NCBI RefSeq assembly: GCF_949628265.1
Contig: NC_088787.1
Span: forward strand, 15,862,501-15,926,500
DNA from: Cloeon dipterum
Taxonomy: Eukaryota; Arthropoda; Insecta; Ephemeroptera; Baetidae
DNA length: 64,000 nucleotides
Direction: 5' to 3'
Shown: positions 14,630 to 27,029 of the stretch, in pieces
Layout of the letters: each line of letters starts with the position of its first letter
How positions within the stretch are numbered: the first letter of the stretch is position 1
Translations under genes and position numbers: made by a program
Notes under the pieces: model-generated
Told to the model about the DNA's origin: nothing
Seen by the model: the letters and a program-made list of their open reading frames with translations, nothing else
Databases searched by the model: none

Positions 14630-15883
14630 CTTGGTGGCTGTTGGCCCAGCAGATTGTGATTATCGATGCTGGCGGTTTATTGGCGGTAATTACAGGCGGC
14701 CCCATTGATGGCCAGTGCAGCGTGTGCATTGCTGTGTGTGCGGCTACTTATTCAATTAAATCAGCCAAAGTGGCAATTACTAACCGGCGCAATCAGCCAT
14801 ACGCAGAATTATTAATCGTTCCAGGTGAGCGGTCGTCAATGCAGCACCGCACTATAAATACCGCTCGGTGGTTTCGACGTTGGATTGAAATCAAAGCTTT
14901 TTACACATGGGTTTGTTGCGCGCGCGTGTGTTTGTTTCCAGGTCAACTCAAGTCTCGACTTTTGACCAAGTTCTGCAATGTTTACTAAACAGCACTCAAA
15001 TTAATTGCAAAATGTTTGCTTATATCATCAGTTATTGAAAGACTGCGACGCGTCAAAATTTCCCTCCCTGTGTTGTGAGAGTGTGATAAACTTACACAGT
15101 TATGCAGTTCCTGCCTGTCACTTTTTCGCCATTGTTCGTGTAACTTTTTAATTTAATCCAACTTATGTTATTTAATATTCATGAATAATAAACAGATATA
15201 AAAAATAATTTTGCATTTTATAATTTTTTAACCATAGCAAATCCTCTGGTTTTCAAAATCAAGTGAAGATTGCAATTAAAAATTGGCTTCCCTCTGTCGT
15301 CTGAAAACTTTTTAATTTTGTATTGCTCTCTTTTGATCTTTTGAATTGAATTATGAGTTAAATAATGTATTTCACTACTTCTTGCGTCTTAAATAGCTGT
15401 AAATTAGCTGCTGACCAAGAACTAGCTGACGATAAGCAAGCATAACTTGAAAAAAATAGATTTTACAGAGTTAACACCCGTTCATATTGGAGTGAAATGT
15501 GTTTGTTCACAAAAATTACAAGTGATAAATGTGAAATGGCCAGACTGCATGGAAAAGCTTAATATCAAAATTATTAGAGTGCTTTCACGTGACGCTTTAA
15601 ACTCTGGAAAAACATATGAAAGCACCGTTAATAATTGTTTCACAGGAAGTTGTTTTAAAATAAAGCGAATAAAGCAACTAACTTTGTCATTTTCTGTAGA
15701 ACAATATTATTTAAAACGACATAATATTTTCAAAAATTTTGATAATATTGACATAATTTCCGTTAGTCCTGAACGATTTATTTTATCCGAATACTTCATT
15801 ATACTGAGAAAATTACTTTCAAGTGCCCCAAAGAACCATCAATAAAATTAAAAGAATTGTGCGAGAATGTTAAAAAATATTAG

Positions 15884-15889
15884 TTTATT
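15884..15889 (-). terminator. polyadenylation signal of the macrodomain gene
   Basis: AATAAA on the minus strand about 125 bases beyond the TAA stop of the macrodomain gene. It implies a short 3' UTR that includes the repeat segment at 15935-15982. Confidence 0.55.
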
Positions 15890-15934
15890 AGACCATAATT
15901 TAGAATCACTGTACATTTTACATAGTTTGATGCG

Positions 15935-15982
15935 GTGTAACATGTTATAGTTAAATTGAGTAATGGATATTGGCTCACACGT
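15935..15982. repeat. diverged copy of the A/B repeat in a 3' UTR
   Basis: The plus strand here (TGTAACATGTTATAGTT...GAGTAATGGAT...GGCTCAC) aligns with 40665-40707 in an Otop-B intron at 37 of 43 positions by eye. The following ACACGTAAAAT matches the reverse complement of 40902-40917 exactly. It lies in the presumed 3' UTR of the macrodomain gene. A 7-bp stem (AACGAGT / ACTCGTT) sits between it and the stop codon. Confidence 0.7.
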
Positions 15983-16011
15983 AAAATAAACGAGTGATAT
16001 ACAATTACTCG

Positions 16012-16953
16012 TTACAGCGGAGTTATCTTTGCTTCTAAGTTTTTCACCAGCTGCTTCATATCTCGGTACTTGTTCCAGAAACAAGTGGGCTTGTATATGG
16101 CCAAGAGAATTTCAGTGTCAGCAAAAATCTCTAGCATCTTTTGTTGCGTCCATCTCCAGTTAACACGTTCGTGGTTGGCGAAGAAACGCTCCATAGCAAT
16201 TCTCTTGATATTATTTTCCACGCAGAATTTCTTTAGGCTTTCCATGGCCGTGACCATGTTAGCCAAGGTTTTTTCAGGATCCTTTCCTAGGTACCATTTT
16301 GACTTCTCCTTGGCTACGACGCTGATTAAATAAACACCGTCCTTCTCCTGAACGTGTATGGCTCCTATTGCTCTTTCTTCGTCGCTCGTTGCGCTAAAAG
16401 TTCCATATTCTTTGAAGAGTTTAATGCCTACCTTGCCACTAGATTTCAATGTACTAGCGCTAACAAAGTGGACCTTCCAGGGTTCGAACGTTTTCGTGAA
16501 ATCCGAGAATATCAATAATATGCGACACTGGCCCATTTCTTTGACAAAATTATTTCCTCTCCGTTGGAAGTAATCGCGCAAGAATGGGGTGTCTTTGGTA
16601 ACCTCCCAAGGAGATTTCACCTGAGGAGTTGATTGGTTCTTCTCTTCGTCTTTCAGATCCACATTTTTCAATTTGCCCTGATCTAATGGTAAGGAGGACT
16701 CGCTTACGGTTTCGACCATGCCTCCACTTTGGGCAGAGTAGTCCTTGGGTGTAATTTCCTCTGACGCGGATTTGAGTTCCGTTTTTTCTACAGGACAGTC
16801 GTTTGGTGGACTTTCCTTTCCGCTAGATTTGTTTTCCTCGGTACACTTACTGTCTTCTGTCTTGGAAATGGTCTCGCCAGCAACCTGTTTAGTGCCATCT
16901 TGAGGACTTCCATTCGGCGTAATTTGGTCTGGAATAGGCATTCTGTCTTCCAT
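16012..16953 (-). CDS. TARG1/OARD1-like diverged macrodomain protein, single exon
   Basis: The 313-aa product has two parts. Residues 1-115 are rich in Ser, Glu, Lys and Pro and look disordered. Residues about 116-290 resemble the macrodomain of TARG1 (OARD1), a hydrolase that removes ADP-ribose from glutamate/aspartate. The match covers the strand KDGVYLISVVAKEKS, the helix ANMVTAMESLKKFCVENNIK and the loop before NWRWTQQKMLEIF. Known TARG1 uses a lysine (Lys84) and an aspartate (Asp125, in a GCGLD loop). By my alignment the lysine is kept (Lys215), but the acid position is Glu262 and the loop reads FFANHERVNW, without its glycines. The glycine-rich phosphate loop is reduced to STLKSSGKVGIK. 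Altered catalysis, or binding only, is an inference. There is no intron in the ORF, and the ATG at 16953 is the first in frame. It has its own promoter and polyA signal, so a retrocopy that gained a promoter is possible. The family assignment is from memory, not a search. Confidence 0.75.
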   Translation of the reverse strand: MEDRMPIPDQITPNGSPQDGTKQVAGETISKTEDSKCTEENKSSGKESPPNDCPVEKTELKSASEEITPKDYSAQSGGMVETVSESSLPLDQGKLKNVDLKDEEKNQSTPQVKSPWEVTKDTPFLRDYFQRRGNNFVKEMGQCRILLIFSDFTKTFEPWKVHFVSASTLKSSGKVGIKLFKEYGTFSATSDEERAIGAIHVQEKDGVYLISVVAKEKSKWYLGKDPEKTLANMVTAMESLKKFCVENNIKRIAMERFFANHERVNWRWTQQKMLEIFADTEILLAIYKPTCFWNKYRDMKQLVKNLEAKITPL

Positions 16954-17040
16954 GATCAGTCGAGTGTTTTCAGCAGAATCAATTGTTTCCTTGCTTCTAT
17001 GTGCTTTGGCCTATACATTGGAATGACGAGTTGGCAAACG

Positions 17041-17077
17041 ACTGACCGTTAATTGTAGTTTGTGTTGAGGCTATATA
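17041..17077 (-). promoter_or_regulatory. TATA box plus initiator for the macrodomain gene
   Basis: On the minus strand TATATAG (17077-17071) is followed about 32 bases later by TCAGT (17045-17041), the arthropod initiator consensus. The ATG at 16953 lies some 90 bases downstream. Spacing and order fit a focused core promoter. Confidence 0.6.
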
Positions 17078-20000
17078 TGAATAAAACCGTCACAATGTTT
17101 TCAAGCTCCTTGTGTTATTTCTTACCTTAACGATCTTATTTTTAATTCAGAGGACTGACATGTTGAAACAGGATTGGTAACATTTAATTTAGTTATAGCG
17201 AAAAATCCGGCGTTTTGGTTTTGGATATGTTGATAAAAATCATAAAAATAATGTTGGCTGAGGAATATATTTTTTTAAATTGAAAAACATGCACCTCCTG
17301 AAATTTGGAAAAATTCTCCATTGTATAATAATAATAATTGAACAGAGTAATGTCGTTTGCAGCATATAAATTCATAACAAACCAATTTTTAAAGCAAACA
17401 AACATTAATTTCGGTTTACTGCGTTATTAACCACAGCTTTCATGTTATTTGAAATCTTAATTTTGTTAAATGTTTGTGTACGACTGATTGTGAGTGACAC
17501 GAATGTTTGCAGCAGCATTATATTTGCAGTAAAGATAAAACTATGGGAGCACCCAGTGAACAGCAGGGGCATGTGCCGTGGTTATCCCATTCAAAAACAA
17601 GTAGTTCTCTCCTTTGAAAGTGGTGAAGCTGGCTCCCTTGAGTGAGGCAAGGTATGCTAATTGGACTTTGCCTACGTAAGAGGAAGACGCCGTTTTAAGC
17701 ATAGATGAAACAGCTCAAGAGGTGTTTTTCCAGCGCCACCTCAATGGCTGCTGTTCTGCACTCACTCAGGGTGTATGTGTGAATCGAGCGGCGCTCACTT
17801 TACTCGGCGCACGTCAAAGCATTCACAACGTTCTCTACGCCGCCGAGCACCCAGAGCGGGAGCAGTGTAATAATATTTAGACATGCTAACTCCTCGATTA
17901 TACGCTGCGTCCTATTATTCGCGTGGAATACACGGCTAATGCAGGCAAACTTCGCGGAGTAATTTATGTTGGATTCAGAGTTGAAAAGTCGCTACTTGAC
18001 ACCGAATGAGATTTCGAGAGCCTCTCGTGATGAGATTAGAGAGCGCGACGGGACTGGTTTTGCTTCATCTATAATAATTTAATTACACCAGGAGTATTGA
18101 ATTTTAAATCTAACCATTTAACTGGAGCAGTAAAGTTTCAATTTTCTATTCAACTGTTTCTTACCAAATTTTGCAGTAAATTCGCTTAATTACTTCTTTA
18201 ATATTCAAACTAATTTGATGGCGGATGAATATTAATTAAAAATAACAAGTTTTTTTGGGGGGATTTTTGTTGCCAGAAAATTATTTCTATTTCTTAAATG
18301 CAGCGCTTTCAATTTAATGCATATCTTTTTTGCCCACATTTTTGGTGCGTGCTGAAAATATCGTTACTAAACGATGACAATTTTGTCAAATATAGGAAAT
18401 GAAAAGCTGGAAAAGCATGTCAGACTCTGAGGTCTCTGAACTGTCGTTTCGTGTGGCGAGGCCAGACGTGCACATATAGTAGAGCGGTGGATTCCCTCTC
18501 ATCTGTCACAACCAATAATCAATAGCACAGTGTTGGCACTCGTCTAATGAAAAATATCTAGATGAAAAAGAGAGCGAGTGGCAACGAGGAAAAAAGGCTT
18601 CTCGTGCGCCCTCTAAGTCGGAGAGAGCGCTCCCCGAGGCTCCACTTATTCTCTCAGCGCGCCGACTTTATTTTGCAGCAAACAGGTGCCTGTGTGTCCC
18701 TGCTCCGCCGCTCAATAAATGCCAATGCCGGGCTATAAAGCAATCTAAACTTTTGCCATCAGCGGCTCCCAGAAAAGAAGAGGAGAGAGGCAGTGCCGCC
18801 GAGAAATAAGGAAAGCGAGCAGCGGCTCACGCAGACAGGGTAGTTTCCGAGCGTATTCAAATATACCTACACGTGCTCATACACCGGTGGATTAATGATC
18901 TGGCAGTTGATTTATTTATAGTAGGTCGCCAAACTCCTCCACCATTTCGATTTGCAATTTCTGCTCGGCGGCTGTTGCTCGTTTCATCATCAGCCTGCTG
19001 TGTAGCAGTTTGCTAGTTTGCTCTGAGGGTTTGCTCTGGTCGAGATTTATATTCGCGCTGGTTAGACCATCACGGGCCGGTGAGTGCTGGATATTTGTCA
19101 AAGAAAATTGTCTCGCTGTTCGTTGATATGAGCCAACTCGACATTTGCACCTCGTCATGCCACTCTCGCATGCAAATTTGCGACGACAACCTCTCTTGCC
19201 AAGATTCATGCTCGCTGGCGAAAATGCGCGCCATTTTTATATACGCAAAGTGGGATGTATCCCCCAAAGCACTTTTGAAGCTGGTAATGTGTTTTTCTAA
19301 AGGCTCCTCGCTTGGTGGCCATCGGTGCTTTTTTATGAGACCACTCTTTGGTGTTTTTAAATTATTATCACGGATTTATTATTGATTAATTTTTTAAACG
19401 ACATTGAAAAGGAAATTCATGAAAAACAAAATGTGCGTGGTTTTAATTTAACTGGACATAAAATCAAAATTAAAAATTGAATCAAATGATGAGAGCGATC
19501 CCAATTTATTAAAGTTAGACAAATAATTCAATGTCCCATTTGATTACAGGATGAGTGATGAAAATTAAAGAAAATATTTATCTCGTACTGTAGCTGTTTC
19601 AGTTCATTGGGCATCGTTACCAGTACTCAACCTGCAAAAATTCAAACCACCGGTCGTTGAAACCAACGATTGCTGAGTACAATCAAAAAGATGTTGTAAC
19701 GAAACTCTGCGAAAAAAACTCACAAGCACCAAATTCCACCCATTATATGAAGCTATTTGAAAAAGTGATTGATCCCAGTAATTCCAACGATTCATCAAAA
19801 AAAGAATCTCAATTGTTTGCTGGTCGGGAACAAATTATTTGCTACAGAATAATGCACTCGGATTTACACGAGCCAACGGTGGCAAATGTAGCAGCAGACT
19901 CGAAATCCCGTTTGCGCGCTTTGATCGCTCGAGTGTGAGCATTCGGCGCCTCCGTAAGCGCTTTCCATGCAAAACTCGGCCTTTTTACAATGACGGCAGC

Positions 20001-20859
20001 AAGGCAGCGCGCGCGCGAAAGTGTTGTTTGCGGATCGACTGGGCGGCAGTTGGGGGGCAGAATTTGAAACAACAAAGCACCTGCTGGCCATGCGGAAATA
20101 ATACCTGGAGCAGAGGACTGCATGAGTGCCTTTGTAGTGAGCGAGGCTCTCTTTGCTGGTCGCAGCCAGGACGTGTGGGCGACAAATATGCAGCCAGGTC
20201 AGTCACCTCAGGTGCACTCGACTGCTCGTAAAGGACGTTCTGCTTAAATGCTTATTATGACACAGTCGCACATTTTTCATGATCCTACCCTTATCGCTAA
20301 CATTCAGCGGATGTTGAGTGCAGTGTTTTTAAATAACTTCTACTTGCATGAAGTGTGCTTTGAAACATTATTAGTTTTTTGTCAAGCCTTTGTCTCATTC
20401 GTTTCGCTGCTGCAAATTATCTTGTTACTCACTGCCGGTCTTTGTCAATCAAAGGTTTGGCATCTTTTAAAAATCACTAAACAGAATGAATAAAATGCAT
20501 AATAGAGTTTAAAAGAGATAAATTATAAAACGAGAAATATAAATTAATTGCGATCAATTCACCAAAAGCCATCCCAGAAAATCAGTTTAACAAAATATAT
20601 AATTATCATTAGCGTGTATATGAAGAGACAGATTTTAAAAAGATTATTTTACCTTTAAAGAAAAGTCCACATTCGTACTCTTTTAAAATGTATTGCAATT
20701 AAGTAATTTCCAATCAGGTGAACGAAATTTTTTTATTAGATCATAAAAGCAAGTTATGGAGCCTTGAAGAAGTAAAATCCTTATGAAAAACATGGGGATT
20801 GTTTCAAAATCAAATTTAGCAACCAGTTCTTGCCCAATCACTATGATTTTTAATTTACA
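17078..20859. other. non-coding stretch, no gene seen
   Basis: AT-rich DNA between the macrodomain gene and the MITE at 20.9 kb. The open frames at 19.0-20.2 kb are short, overlap on both strands and show no domain or splice structure. It probably also contains upstream regulatory DNA for the macrodomain gene. Confidence 0.5.
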
Positions 20860-21026
20860 CTGCAAGTCAGGGGTGAGAAAATGTCACTGCGCTGCAGTGA
20901 GAAAATCTCATAACTATACCTGGGGGTGTCAAAAGGTGAGTTTTTCGCACCGCGCAGCAGTGACATGCGGTGGGTTGAGATTTTCTCACTGCAGCGCAAT
21001 TACATTTTCTCACCCCTGATTTGCAG
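20860..21026. mobile_element. hairpin MITE with ~51-bp terminal inverted repeats
   Basis: The left arm 20860-20910 begins CTGCAAGTCAGGGGTGAGAA and the right arm 20976-21026 is its reverse complement with only about three to four differences. They enclose a loop of about 65 bases, so the element is about 167 bp and has no coding capacity. Subterminal GTGAGAAAAT motifs recur within each arm. A clear target-site duplication is not visible; the flanks (TTACA / TATGC) leave the exact ends open. The class (MITE) is inferred from structure alone. Confidence 0.85.
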
Positions 21027-23829
21027 TATGCTACTCCTTTCATCAAGAATCAAGACAATTCAACTATGGGTATATAACTACAAGTTCTGGGTGTTATAAA
21101 ATTATAACAATTTTGCATTAGGTACTTGTTTGCTTCTACGTTCAAGGAATTTAATTAATTTCAACTTTGCATTGAAATACAATAATTGGTGCTCTAGATT
21201 ATATATTTTTTACTTTCATAGCTTGTTAACATGCTTTATTTTTATTAAAGTATTATTATTAGTTTTAATTGTAAAAAAATGTTTTGTATATTTATCTGTT
21301 GTGTTCTGAATGTGGGGAGGTGTGGAGCATAGTTGCTTTGCTGATCCGCAATAAAAAAAATCACTTTGAATCTAATTGTAGTGGTTCCCGCACATTTAGC
21401 TTTAAATTGCCACCTATGTGCAGCACTAAATAATCAACTAATATTAATATAAAATCAAATTAAAAATTTCAGTATACATTAAAACATGAAAATTGTATCA
21501 ATTTGTTTAAATTTTATTTAAGGTAGCTTTTAAAAATAAATAATACAAATCTTACAAGAGACTAAAAAATTATTACTTTTTGGAATTTCAAAAATTTCTC
21601 ATCAATCGATTCCTCTCATCAAAAGTCTGATATGTAACCAAATCGTAGTCAAAATGGTTTTAAATATTCATTTTTGTTTCGTAGCATTTTTATTTAAGCT
21701 CCGTAAATTGTTCAAATCAACTGATCGAAAAATTTAGACCACTACCTGATTCAAATCACGACAGGCTGCACGAATCCAATGGGTTTGATACCTATATAAG
21801 TAATAAAGTGGACTTTCCTTTTTATATTTTGGATGCGTTACATAGGATTTCAAGCCTGATAATTTGATAAAAAATATCTGAAAAGTGATGATTTTCGTAT
21901 TTGTCTCAATAGTTTTGAAATTCAAATATTAGTGAGATAATAAAATCGATTTCGCACATACCACGATTTAACCTAACAATAAGTCTTGCTTCTACTATAA
22001 ATTTGTACATAAAAGCTTCAAACAAAACGTTGTTCAACAATATGTATATTATAATAACACACGAGTTATTTGATTTCAGTTACAAACAATCCTTTACTGT
22101 CCCTTCGTCGGAAAAGATTTTTATGAGTTTGGATTAAAATGCCATTTTCAATATCTCAATCCTAAACTCGATTGAAGTTTACAACTGCTAAATGTTGCGC
22201 GCGGAGTCTGTGTTTTAATATCACCGAGAGCCAACATTTGTGATTGATATGGCGCGTAATACGGAGAACTAGCTTAATAACTGTAAAGGTAAATGCAATT
22301 ATGTGTGATGTACAGCAGGCAGCGTGCCATCGGAATCACAAATTTGTGTGCGAACGTGGCGGCAGAGAAACAGCAGAGAGGCGAGGCGACGAGAGCAGCC
22401 AGGCAGCGAGCCAGCAAGCGAGCGAGATTGAGGGGTAAGGCTGGGCAGGAAATGAGCTTCCGTCAGGCAATTTCAAATAAAATTGAATGCACGCAGCGGT
22501 GCTCTTTCCGAATGAGTCCGCCACCGCCGCACCTGTGTATCAAAATCATCTCACCGAAATATGGGACAATATTTTGCGCTTCGTATCTTCCTTTCCTGAA
22601 ACTATATTATTGTGAAAGAGGAAAAGAGCGAGTTATGATGCTTCGCAGGCAGACCGAGCAAAATATTGAATTTCGCTCTCCGCGTTTGGTGTATATGCTT
22701 TCAGACGGGACGCCGTTTTCTCGGGAAAGATTGGAGCAATGCAAATAAATGAGTTACAAGAGAGAAGTCAGTTACAGAAGAAAAATAGATTCATTGTTTC
22801 GTGCATGAAACTCGTAAATTATGTGGAATTTTAAAACACTTTGAAAAATCCGCAATCTTCTAACTCGGAATTGTCATCAACAAGAGGTTTTTATTACCAA
22901 AACGGCTTTTATATATAGAAATCAATCACAAAACCCAATTTCCTTTTAGCAAGCAGAGAGAAAACCCGATTCTTCCGACAGAAAAATATCAAATTTCTCA
23001 AGCCACATTCAAATGACGTAGGGAAGAAAAATTCGCCTGCTGAAAACAAGAAGCGATAAATCAGGGGCGCATGCTGAACCATACATCACCTGTCCAACAC
23101 ACACCTTTCCGTCTAACGAGCCGGCCGCCTGCCCGTGATTTGCATTAATGGCCTCAGCACCCGCCCTTTGTTTGTAGGTGCTGGGCCACTTTCCTTTTCC
23201 TTTTTATCTTACTGAGATCGCTTTCGCCGATGATATTTTCGAGTGCCGCACGCGGGAAAAAGAGTAAACCTAGCTGCCAATGCTCGCTTGAGCGCGTTTT
23301 CGCGTGGGCCTTCCTGCTCAAACACCGATAAACAGATTGCTTGGCACCACTTAATTTGGCCCTCTAGAAGGCATTACTGTTGATTTATGGCTTCATCTAG
23401 GATAAAGGGTGGCAAGTGACCTGAATTTTTATCTGCTCCACACATCAAGGAGAAAAGAATTTAACGCAAGGATTTTTCTTTCCAGAAATGGACATTAATG
23501 ATTTTAAGCCAGCATATTATAAAATTTGTTTGTTTGTTTTTTAAACTTTGTGAGCAAACATGAAGCTTTTGTATTTTAAAATAGCTTTTATTCTGCTTTT
23601 CTATTTGTGCCAATGGACATGTAGCCTATGGTTTAATCCTTGTAAACAAAATTAATACACCGGATATTAATAACAGACGATAATAGTTCCTCATTTCTTC
23701 ATATGAAACTAATTGAGCTCAAACTATTAGATGGTGCCTGCGCATTAGTGGTTTTTTGTTAAGAATGAAAAATAAAGATAAGGAGTGGCATCAAATAAAA
23801 TATTTGCTTAAAGTTAGATTATGAAATTT
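21027..23829. other. non-coding stretch, no gene seen
   Basis: AT-rich DNA with a GC-richer island near 22.3-22.7 kb and another near 23.1-23.3 kb. The open frame at 22293-22748 is long (151 codons) but shows no domain and is Arg/Ala-rich from purine-rich DNA. I call nothing here. Confidence 0.5.
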
Positions 23830-23835
23830 TTTATT
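23830..23835 (-). terminator. polyadenylation signal of the repeat-protein gene
   Basis: AATAAA on the minus strand, about 130 bases past the TGA stop at 23964. It supports 23964 as the true 3' end of the coding sequence. Confidence 0.6.
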
Positions 23836-23963
23836 TAACTTTTACATCTTCAGTCCAACATCAATTTGTTGAACATCGTCAAAACCTCTTTTAACAAAAA
23901 CGAAAAACCACAACTACTGCTTAGGGGCGTTTAAATGCGACCCATACGTTCCCTGCGTTACAA

Positions 23964-26641
23964 TCATTTCATGTAATTTTGCCACAGTTCTTCAAATTCT
24001 TTCACACTCCAACAATAACTATCAACCAATGTGCATGTTTCATTAGCAGTTGACGAGGATGGCTCAAATCTCTCAGGTACGCGGCGGGATGTTGTAGTCG
24101 AAGACGGAGCGCGACGCTAAAACATATATATTTGTATGTTTGTATGGGAGTAAAAAATTAAATTGAGTATCCCACAACCACAATTATTGCTTTTGCTATA
24201 TCATTCAAATGTTATATCTATGTTTATTACACATGGAATTATAAAGCAGTAATAAAAAGAAAAAGCAAATGAAACGGAAAATTTTGAGTAAAATAAACTC
24301 ACTTTTCTGGTCTGAACAATGCTGTATTTGGCTCCATTGATGTCAAGTAGGTCAGTGGCTATATTTCCTTCTTCAGAACTAGCAGAACTGATCGTGCTGG
24401 GGTCACAGGCAACGTGAGCAGCACATGGGGGCTTGGATCTCTTCGATTCTTTGTGTGAGGCTGGATTGGATGGTGGAGCGCAACACTAAAACAGATTTAT
24501 AGGTTATAAATTATAATTTTAAGCAAAAAATGTAAACAAAGTCCCCAACGGGATAAATTCAAATTTTGTTAAAAAGCAAATTTCAGTAGCTGTTTATTTT
24601 TTCAGGTTCGCTTTTACTTGATTTGTTTTTTACCTTAGATAATTTATGTTTCGCACTTCACAATGTTAGCAAAACCAGTGAAAAAAACGCAAAAATTCTT
24701 AAAAAACCTTGAATCATATCAACTAACCTTTCTGGTTGGAATATGTTTTTCTTTGGCTTCATTAAATTTTGTGTTGTTGCCACGTCCAGGTTTCTTTTGG
24801 GCAGAATTTCTGGGGATGGAGGCAACGTGGGCACCACAGGGGGGCTCAAAATTGTCTACAATTTTCGTGCATTCTTCTTGCTCATTCAACCTTGCATGCG
24901 AACCGGTCTGTAAATTTCCTGGTCCGTCACGAAGTCTTCCTGCGTAACGGATTCCACTCTTTGAAAACCCTTTGGCACTCAACTCATCATTTTTCTGAGT
25001 CATCCACCCTCCACTGGTTTTGATGATGTCTCTTTGGACATTGTGGACTTGGGTTTGAAGGTAAGCACTTGGATCAGAAGAAGCCATTTCCTTGTTTAAA
25101 GTGCTACTTTCATGACTTGCGGCCATTTGGCTGTTGTTCGGGATAATAGTGGTTTGCGAGGGGCCTGAAGGCAGGAAAGGACTTTCGGGCGTAAGTGCAA
25201 CCCCTTTGCTGGGGCTTGGGCCGGATATAGCGAAGTCAGCACTTTTGATATCAGTTTTCGAGCATTTTTCTTGCTTATCACGATGATTGCTGATAACGAT
25301 CGTTCTTGGTCCGGCAGTTTTCTTGGTTTCGGCTTTTGGAATATTGAGATCTGTGGTTAGGCTACTGGTCCATGGGCTAGTATAAATCATCGGTTTTGTA
25401 ATGGTGCTGCTGGGGTAATGTGATGGCATCGGAGATTCGTTTTGTCTGATATCGAAACTATTGTTTGGAGCGACCATGGTTAGTGAGGTGCCAGAAGGCA
25501 GGCACGGGCTCTCGGGGGTAAGTGCAACCCCTTTACTGGGTCTTGGGAAAATCAAGCCTCCTGGTCTAGGAGCTCTACTTACTTTCCTGATTTCAACATT
25601 TTGATCTTTGTCTTCTTCTAAGTTGATGATGAGATTGCTGCTGCTTGGGCCGGAGGCAACGTGAACAGCACAAGGGGGCCGACTTTTGGCATCAGTTTTA
25701 GTGCATTTTTCTTGCTTAATGAAACTTGCACCTGAGCTGGTCTGCAAAATTCTCTGATGATTGCTGCTATCGGTTGATCTTGGTCCGGCAGTTTTTTTGG
25801 TGTTGGCTTTTGGAACATTGGATACTGAGATTTGAATGTCGGTCCATGGCTTCGTAAAAATCATCGGTTTTGTAATGGTGCTGCTGGGGATCTTTGATGA
25901 CATGGGAGATTCGTTTCGCCTGTTATCGACACTGATGTTTGGAGCAACCATTGCTAGTGAGGTGCCAGAAGGCAGGCGTGGACTGTCGGAGGTAAGTGCA
26001 ACTTCTCTGCCTAATCCTTGGCAAATTGGGACTACTGGTCTTGCAGGGCTACTTTCTGCACTGATTCCATCATGTTGATCTTTGCCACCTCTTAAATGAA
26101 TTATGTTGCTGCTGCTTGGGCTGGGAACAACGGGGGAAGGACGAGGAAGGTTGAAGAGCGAGTTCAAGTAACTTGGAACTGGTGGTTTAAAGATTGGTTT
26201 GGCCATTGACGCCTGCTGATAAGTTGAACCGGTGCTGAATAATTTGTTTGAAAATATAGATCTTTGGCAAATAAAGCTTCTTCCATTGTTCATCATAATA
26301 CTCATGGCCTGTCTGGTGTAAGTGCGTAAAGGAGTCGCTTTGGGGGCTATACGTGGCCATACCACCTGGCAATCACTCTTGGTAGGAGGGTCGACTGAAC
26401 ACATTGGCTAAAACAAAGAAAAAAAGGATTGAATTATACATATATTGAATTTATTAATGGAGTTGCAATTAAAATAATTATTTTTTAATATACTACTCGT
26501 TAAAATATGAAAGCTTTTATTTCATTATCATCTAACTAAAAATTTAAGAATAAAATTTGTAAGAGTTAAAATTATATTTACCTCTTCTTGTGAGGAGCCT
26601 TGACTGTCGTTTGAAATAGGATCAGAGGTTCCATCTGGCAT
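23964..26641 (-). CDS. unrecognised repeat-containing, probably disordered protein; multi-exon
   Basis: Exons in transcript order are: a 5' exon ending at a GTGAGT donor near 26918 (open but without ATG), 26689-26582, 26407-24728, 24485-24303 and 24116-23964. All internal junctions are phase 0 with GT-AG ends. The first in-frame ATG is at 26641, giving about 691 aa. The large exon holds three loosely repeated units, each opening with a motif such as GVALTPESPFLPSGPS. The first two continue through SSTITKPMI and TKKTAGPR. Smaller repeats of the type PPCAAHVA occur three times, once in the 61-codon exon. Composition is Ser/Pro/Thr/Lys-rich with no membrane segment or signal peptide. The C-terminus (WSVKEFEELWQNYMK) is the only part that looks like a short ordered helix. 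The duplication is visible in DNA: 25387 and 25861 start near-identical stretches 474 bases apart. I do not recognise the family and assign no function. Confidence 0.75.
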
Positions 26642-27029
26642 TTCTTCTTTGATTTCTCTCAGCTTATTCAATTCAGGCTTGTTACGAAGCTGAAAAAATC
26701 AATTGTTCTTAATAATAAGTTTTAAGTAACCTATTTTTTAATTAAACGACCATTTAAATATAATGTTAGAATTGTTTTCTGTGGCTTTTAATTGATATAA
26801 AAACCAATGTTACCTTAATTTAATATGAAGATGTAGACATGAATTATATTATTAACTTATATTAAGCTTTAGGTTTTATTTATAAATATGACATTGAAAA
26901 AAATATATTTAAACTCACGCTGTTATGCTGTCTAATGGAACTAGTTGGCAACAGATTCGGGCAAAAATATCGACGGAGTAGAAAAAATTCGTAGCTGAAG
27001 AATATATGTGTCGACTCGAAGTGAGGAGG

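Noticed and set aside
15447..15845. 132-codon frame next to the macrodomain gene
   Set aside because: Starts at TTG, is AT-driven (Ile/Lys/Asn-rich) and matches no family; it lies beside the macrodomain gene's 3' end.
22293..22748. 151-codon plus-strand frame
   Set aside because: No domain; composition follows local GAGCGAG-type repetition; no splice or promoter support.
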